A DNA stretch of 64,000 nt from Pisaster brevispinus. Its lineage: Eukaryota; Echinodermata; Asteroidea; Forcipulatida; Asteriidae. How positions within the stretch are numbered: position 1 is the stretch's first letter; each line of letters starts with the position of its first letter. The notes beneath the pieces are model-generated. The model did not search any database. It was not told the origin of the DNA and saw only the letters and a program-made list of their open reading frames with translations. The position numbers were made by a program, and so were the translations under genes. Location of the stretch: the NCBI GenBank assembly GCA_023634235.1, contig JAMKCF010000006.1, positions 23,141,163-23,205,162 on the forward strand, read 5' to 3'. Shown here in pieces: positions 58,259 to 64,000 of this stretch.

Positions 58259-58385
58259 TTTCCATGGGCACCTCTATGAGGGGATTTAAAGTTGCTCATG
58301 GAACATTTTGAAAGTCACCAAGGCGATGACCAGGCACATGAAGGCAATTGCCTTTGTTGCCTCAGCGAAGTACAAAGCCCAGGAG
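58259..58385 (-). repeat. GGCAATTGCC-family dispersed repeat, copy 7 (well preserved)
   Basis: On the minus strand: GCTTTGTACTTCGCTGAGGC, AACAAAGGCAATTGCC, CCTGGTCATCGCCTTGGTG, AAAATGTTCC, and CCTCATAGAGGTGCCC at the far end. Both termini agree with copy 5, which fixes the unit at about 120 bp. Confidence 0.8.
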
Positions 58386-58607
58386 ATATTGATCTTTTAT
58401 TAATTATAAATGTGGATTTTTTTTACTTCAGAGGGAGTCGTTTCTCACAATGTTTTATGCTATCAACAGCTCTCCGTTGCTCGTTTCCAAGTAAGTTTTT
58501 AGGCAAATATATATTTGGAGTAATTACCAAACGTGTCCAGTACCTTTAAACTGGTATTTGGCCAGCGGACCGCTGTTGAAGGAGAACGCTGGTCTAGCTG
58601 TTGGGCT

Positions 58608-58685
58608 AGTCCAAAGACCTCCACGGCAAAGGCCAGAGGCATCATAGAGGCAACAGCCTCTGCTGCCTTCATGAAATCCCAGCGT
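58608..58685 (-). repeat. GGCAATTGCC-family dispersed repeat, copy 8 (degenerate)
   Basis: On the minus strand: GGATTTCATGAAGGCAGCAG, then AGGCTGTTGCCTCTATGATG and CCTCTGGCCTTTGCCGTGG. It is 220 bp from copy 7 in the same orientation. Confidence 0.6.
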
Positions 58686-59447
58686 TTGATGACGAGATGT
58701 GAACCATGATTTAAACTGTGTGATTCAGAAGACTGTCTGAAGTGTGTGGGAAGAAACATCAGGCATCGCTGACTCAGGATTCCTTGAAGACAACACCGAT
58801 GTCGTTGACTAATTATCTACACTGTTCGAAATGACGATCCTAGTGCATAACACAGGATGTGTCAACAAAGTTGCGAACGCCGTTACAGCTTAGCGCTTGT
58901 TTTAAAGGAAAGGGGGAGGGGATAAAGCATTATGTACTCATGTATGACCCAAGTATTTACTTGTATTGACATTCCTTTTCATTTCTTATTTCTTAGATAT
59001 TATTATCAATCTTATTTATTTATTGTTCCTTATTTCTGTTTCCTTTTGGGGGGAGGGATAGTTTTAATGAATTGTAAAAACTGAGTTATAAATATTTCTG
59101 AATTTGTAAAAACTGAATTAAGTTAATTCATTATCTCAAAAAAAAGAGATTTATACTACATGTACATCGTTAAAGATTGTGGTTGCCACACTGCTAATGA
59201 CAGAGTTCCAGCCTCTTACCACTGGGTCAGGCTTATAGTCTAGCTAAGGGTGCAGGGACAGCGTTCTCCCTTCAGCAGTGGTCCACTGGCCAAATGCCAG
59301 TTCAAACACCTGAGGACTGGTCAGTCAAAATTCACTCCAAGTGGTACGGCTGGCTAGTTCAGTATTGCAAAGCACCCTTATTTTTAAGTAGGATTTGAAA
59401 CTTTGCACGGTGGAAGTATTTAGTGAGGTTTGCAGTAACACCATGTG
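58686..59447. other. Non-coding DNA
   Basis: Contains a short near-duplication around 59060-59115 (AATTGTAAAAACTGAGTTA against AATTTGTAAAAACTGAATTA). No gene. Confidence 0.4.
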
Positions 59448-59491
59448 AAAAATCTCTTTTGAGTAGTGTAGGTTCTGAAAAGAACCGGTGG

Positions 59492-59747
59492 TTAACACGT
59501 TGACTGCCGCCTCCGAGTATATTCGTAGAGAATGAAAGATTTTTGTATTGTTAATTGAATACACTGGCATCACTGAGAACGCACCAAATACGCTTCTGGC
59601 AGTGGTGAGGACATACTGTACATCCTTAGAATTTGTATGTTCAAATTATTTTTTTTTAGTGTTTTTGCTGTTGGTATGCGCGCATGCGCACCACACTTGG
59701 CAAATGGGAACGCTCTACGAATCTATGACCGGCAGTCAACGTGTTAA
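59492..59747. mobile_element. TTAA-flanked MITE (piggyBac-type), 256 bp
   Basis: TTAA occurs at both edges (59492-59495 and 59744-59747). Inside are near-perfect TIRs: CACGTTGACTGCCG at each end, then diverged for about 10 bases, then TTCGTAGAG in both arms. The interior carries no transposase. The flanks match a short dispersed repeat also seen at 14449. Confidence 0.9.
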
Positions 59748-60454
59748 CGACCCTTATTTTTATAAATTATGGGCAACTGCAAAAGCTGACTCGCCAGTGA
59801 AACGAAAAGCTACCTGGTCCTGCTGGCCAGTCACTGAAACAGAGGCAAACCCTGCTGTACCTAAAAAATAGATCTCAGAGGCTCCTCAGTTCAATTCCAT
59901 TCGGAGGTGCCCAGATATACACAGACACAGTACATGCTTTGAGGTTGAGGGCAAACTACTGGGCGTTCTCTCTGAGTGCATTTATTGTGTCACTGTATGA
60001 CATCAATGCTTCGTCTGTCCTTTAAATCATTAATGTTGGTGACACACTATCTGCTCTGCATGCTCTGCATTGTGTCACAACAAAACTGGCCTGTGTAACA
60101 TGAGCAGTAAAACTAAAGGGCTACTTACATGTATGAATAAATTATAATGTTTTTTTTTAATGGGGTTGGTAATCTGGCATATTGCTGATGTGTCGGCAGT
60201 CGTAATACTAGCATGGGAACCGGGCATTTCAACTCATGAATATTCACACACATGTGTGTACGGGTTCATTTAAATAATGAATAATTATGGCAACAACACC
60301 CCAAAAGGCACAACGGGACAAATGGCATGTAAACAAGCAATACCTTTAAAAATTCAATTAAAATAGTCCCAACTGCACACAGGCTATGGATGTCAAGCTG
60401 GATACCTGTATGATCACACACTTTGGTTGAACTTGTAATTCGTTCCCAGATGTT
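59748..60454. other. Non-coding DNA, nothing recognised
   Basis: Short direct duplication GCTCTGCAT at about 60053-60072; otherwise nothing. Confidence 0.4.
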
Positions 60455-60705
60455 CCACACAGTTCCTTTTTATAATGCTGAATATCTTGAATACAGAAAC
60501 TGGCTTCACACAACTCCTTTTTATAATGCTAAATATCTTGAATACAGAAACTGGCTTCACACAACTCCTTTTTATAATGCTAAATATCTTGAATACAGAA
60601 ACTGGCTTCACACAACTCCTTTTTATAATGCTAAATATCTTGAATACAGAAACTGGCTTGAGACAACTCCTTTTTTTATAATGCCTGAACATCCTAAACA
60701 CAGAA
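60455..60705. repeat. 51-bp tandem array, about 4.7 units
   Basis: ATACAGAAACTGGCTTCACA begins at 60491 and recurs at 60542 and then every 51 bases, with edge units diverged on both sides. Central units are almost identical. Because 51 is a multiple of three, both strands show open frames with a 17-residue period; these reflect the repeat and not necessarily a protein. Confidence 0.95.
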
Positions 60706-61712
60706 CTGGCTCCACCAAAGGCCCTGGGCAGAGGTGTCGCAGTATTATTATTTGACCTTTAGCTTTAAAATGTACATGTAAATTGTACTTAAAAACCAAT
60801 TATTGTAGTAAAGTCACACATTTTTATGTACTTTCTAAAATAAATTATTTATCATAAGAAGTTAATTTGAATATTTCTTTGGCATAATACATAAAAGATT
60901 GATCCCAACCCGATCCAAATGCCATCTTTAAACTCATTTCTACATGTATATCATCAGCAGGTTTAGTTTGAAAAATTCACGCTACACTTATTAGCGATCA
61001 AACAAATCACAAACACGATGAGTTTTCAGAATTTCAAAAAGTACGAGTGACACTTCACGTTGCAATGTTCCGATCATACCAACATTGACAAGCACTTTTT
61101 ATCATTATTGAGCACTGCTGTGCATCGACACAACGGCTGCAGTTACGTGTGCTTCGTCCGGGATTACGACTTACGTGGGTTTACCTGTACTTTCATAACA
61201 ACACCTGTAATTCACACAAAAGCCATTTCTGAAAACTTGTTGACACGGGTAGTTACATTTGAAAAAAAAATCTAATACTAGCAAGAATGATTGTTGCTTG
61301 CAGCAATGAAAGTGACTAGCCCTTAAAAGGTAACAGCACTGGCAGCCAATACAACGAGGCAGAACCACCGGTGCGTACAATTTACAATTTGGACTATAAT
61401 TTAAAGTGTCTCTAAAGTTCTAACCACATCCACTCCGATTATCTGTAGGAATTTAAACTGTTCGTTCAAGAAAATTGAAAATAAAAAAAAGTAATAAAAA
61501 GTATCAGTTGATTTATTATCAAAATGGCTTTAAATATTTTCAGCTGAGATTAAGGATCATTGGTTGGGATCGTACACGTACAGCGATAAAGCCAGAAGAA
61601 TACAACAAAGATGACAATTTGTAAACTAGCTGTTTTTATGCCAGCCTGCTATTTCACTATTTCAGGCCTATTCATTCATAGATGGGCAAGGTAGTTTTTC
61701 CTCAGTAAAAGC
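60706..61712. other. Non-coding DNA, nothing recognised
   Basis: AT-rich with no gene or matched repeat. Confidence 0.4.
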
Positions 61713-61815
61713 TATCTCTATGAGGTTAATTTACACTGGAATATTTCAAAGGGTACCAAGGCAATGACCAGGGGCATGGGGGCAATTCTGATGCCTCAGT
61801 GTCGAATCGGGAAAA
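61713..61815 (-). repeat. GGCAATTGCC-family dispersed repeat, copy 9
   Basis: On the minus strand: GAGGCATCAGAATTGCCCCC, ATGCCCCTGGTCATTGCC, TTGGTACCCTTTGAAATATTCC and AACCTCATAGA. It matches copies 5 and 7 along most of their length. Confidence 0.72.
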
Positions 61816-62087
61816 TTTCACAAAGAGCTAAGATGATTGCTCTCTTATTCGGTACCTTTATGGAGACCAAGGACAAAACAAAAAAAGGGAAAGAAAAAAG
61901 GACTCCAGATTGTAAAACAACTTTTATTGAGTTGTACTCAATAAAATTGAAATTAAAATTATGTAGTTGTTATGAACTCGCTTACCTTTCTATAGCAAAA
62001 GAGCAATAATGTTAACTAATTCAAGGTCTTTAAGATGAATTAGTGCTTTGTGAAATCTCTGGCTTACTAAAAATAAATGTCACTTGA

Positions 62088-62150
62088 GCTCCTTGAGGTC
62101 AATGGTCACTGCCTTGGTGGCCCCTGAAATGTACAGAGAGGTATTGGGCA
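62088..62150 (+). repeat. GGCAATTGCC-family dispersed repeat, copy 10 (partial)
   Basis: GGTCAATGGTCACTGCCTTGG, then TGGCCCCTGAAATGTACAG, matches the right half of the family. Confidence 0.58.
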
Positions 62151-63128
62151 GTATGGCTAGCATGTGGCCTAATTCCTCCAATATCCTCTTCACCAATGGA
62201 ACTCCACACCAAAATGTTTGGACTTGGATTTATAAGATTGGTACGCATGACGCTGTGACAATATTATAAGCAATCTGGTAATTGGGCAAACGGCCCCAGT
62301 CCTTCTGAACCCTTCACTTTGATGATTGGTAGAAGAGTAGTGGACTGTAAGGACTTGGAAAAGTACCTTACCCTTTACATTTCACAGGATGGAAGCATCA
62401 GGCCTGTTGATGCAACATGGAAAGGGTAAATTAATCAAATGGCGATCGACCAACAACATTTTACCAGGACAGTTTTGACTTGTACAACCGTTTCTTGGAC
62501 AGTTTTTCCTGTGGTTACACACTCAACACACGTGTCTTCTGTCAAAACAGGTCAGGTAATTTGACTGTGGGGTTGTAACAGTACATTCCTAATCACATGC
62601 ATTTGGTGCAGTGTTTTGCCTTAGGGTGAGAAATGTCAATTTAAATATCACTGTCCAAGCAAGACGACCCACACGCATCCCAAGCACACATTTCAGAATT
62701 TGAAGTACACACTAACATTCAAAATCATGTCAACTGGAAGTCTCTCTTCACTTGAAACAGAAAAATAATCTACATGTTTGAGTTTCCAAAGGAGGCCAAC
62801 CTAAATCCACTTTCCTGGGTCCTCCAGCATCGTCTGGAGAGTTTGGGTGATTTTATTATACTAGGCAAGTTTGATATTCAGATGGTAGTAGGAACGATAC
62901 AGTACATTTAGGCTATCTACTAACTAAAAATAATAATTAAAACTTGTAAAGGCCATCTATCTAAGACTAAACATATTCCGAGGCGCATAAAAACCAAACA
63001 AAAAACAGAGAGAGTAACAAAAAGATTACAAATTACGTAGCTTAGAAAGAAATAAGAGCACATTGAATAAAACAGATTTACATAAACGTGTCGGCAAAAA
63101 CAAGTGGTAAAAAATAACAAACAGAAAG
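62151..63128. other. Non-coding DNA, nothing recognised
   Basis: A-rich stretch at 62920-63130 just beyond the LINE stub could be its 3' untranslated tail. No gene. Confidence 0.4.
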
Positions 63129-63275
63129 TCAATCATAAGAAATATTGAATAAGTGATTTTTTAGCAATGTTTTGAAAATGTCCAGAGACTTTGTAGCTCG
63201 GATATGTAAAGGAAGAGAGTTCCAGAGAGTGGGTGCAGATACAGAAAATGCGCGAACGCCGTTGGAAGTGGTTGT
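63129..63275 (-). pseudogene. LINE ORF2 C-terminal fragment
   Basis: On the minus strand a frame reads GVRAFSVSAPTLWNSLPLHI, then RATKSLDIFKTLLKNHLFN and ends ISYD before TGA at 63131-63129. It is the cleanest LINE stub in the window, with GVRAFS--AP-LWNSLP--IR----L--FK--LK-HLF all present. It is cut off upstream by a stop (near 63297), consistent with 5' truncation. Confidence 0.9.
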
Positions 63276-63299
63276 TTTAAATAGGGACAGTTAAAAGAA

Positions 63300-64000
63300 G
63301 TTGGTTTGTAGAGCGAAGATTGCAAGTTGGCGTATATGGTGAGAGAATTTCTATCTACTAAAATATTCTTGTTGATTTGGAAGGATTGGGGCTGTATCCT
63401 GCAAAGAGCATCCATTGGCTCTGACCCCCATTAGGTAATCTCTAGGCATCGTGATGAATGTAACGAAATAAAAACCCTGCTAAATGCAACAAAATGCAAC
63501 AAGTGATTTGGTTGCATTGTGCAGTGATGTTGTTTGATTATAGCATAGAGAGTGGTCCTTTCTCTATGATTATAGGATAGCCATGGGGTGCTAGCCCTGC
63601 TAAATGGAACAATATGCACACTATGGGCATGATATGGGTGCCATACATGCACTGCTTAAATCAACATAATGATCAATCCACAGCTCCCAAAAGACTACTG
63701 TACTGAATACAACAAAATCAGAATCCAAAGTTAAATCACTTGGCTGCTAAATGCAACAGAGTTCACCAAAGTATAGGATTTGAGTTGACTGCCAAGTTGA
63801 CAGCACTTTCCCCGTCAACAAAAACCAAAGTGGAAAAGACCAATGGAGAAGGAAAAGACAAAGTACGGTATACTATTTGCTTAAAGAAAGAAGCCCTTCC
63901 TGGTCAGGAGCAAAGTTTGCAGCATCATAGGAACTGACTGGTGCTATTTCATTGTTACTGAAGATAACTGGAAGCATAATTGGCTGGAAGATGAGATTCA
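63300..64000. other. Non-coding DNA at the right edge
   Basis: Contains several TGCTAAATGCAACA-type repeats (63477-63510, 63597-63612, 63744-63758) of unclear extent. No gene. Confidence 0.45.

Noticed and set aside
60414..60755. Repetitive 17-residue proteins on both strands
   Set aside because: Both follow from a 51-bp tandem repeat with a period divisible by three; there is no start context or other support.

Overview
This window is eukaryotic, AT-rich, intron- or intergenic-like DNA. It contains no host protein-coding exon or functional RNA gene that I can recognise. The dense population of tRNA-derived SINEs, LINE 3' stubs, MITEs and ACATGTA-type microsatellites suggests a marine invertebrate. 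An echinoderm or another non-vertebrate deuterostome is my best guess, but this is inference without any search. Nearly all open frames outside 2.6-7.9 kb are short, begin at non-ATG codons or lie in repeats, and I treat them as chance.

The one large coding unit is a structurally complete DIRS-type tyrosine-recombinase retrotransposon at 1973-8222, coding on the minus strand. It is GC-rich compared with its surroundings. It has long inverted terminal repeats whose shared 147-bp core (2012-2158 against 8062-8208) is identical base for base. It also has a 100-bp internal complementary region (ICR, 2217-2316) complementary to the two outer ends, whose two halves overlap by one base. The trinucleotide AAT flanks both ends. 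Three long overlapping frames are uninterrupted: Gag (7902-5608), reverse transcriptase/RNase H with a Dam-like tail (about 5612-3537), and tyrosine recombinase (domain about 3696-2659). Together they would supply cDNA synthesis (RT/RH), circle formation templated by the ICR, and integration by the recombinase. Intact frames and identical repeats indicate a recent insertion.

The remaining 56 kb is layered repeat debris. It holds: (1) tRNA-derived SINEs of two families, one with a TGGCTCAGTGG A box and one with a tRNA-Leu-like head; (2) five LINE ORF2 C-terminal stubs (19.6, 21.9, 32.5, 57.0 and 63.1 kb); (3) MITEs with recognisable TIRs, including two TTAA-flanked elements (28308-28661, 59492-59747), a TA-flanked family carrying CRE-like and YY1-like motifs (11411-11583, 25982-26146, 31251-31403), and foldbacks at 50.8 and 56.0 kb; (4) a roughly 120-bp dispersed family built round GGCAATTGCC with at least ten copies; (5) tandem repeats with periods of about 51, 62, 77, 120 and 126 bp. 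Several nested insertions (MITE into the GGCAATTGCC repeat, SINE into another repeat, MITE into SINE) give relative ages. Some single-copy-looking stretches, such as 8740-8960, could hold conserved non-coding elements, but that cannot be decided from one sequence.
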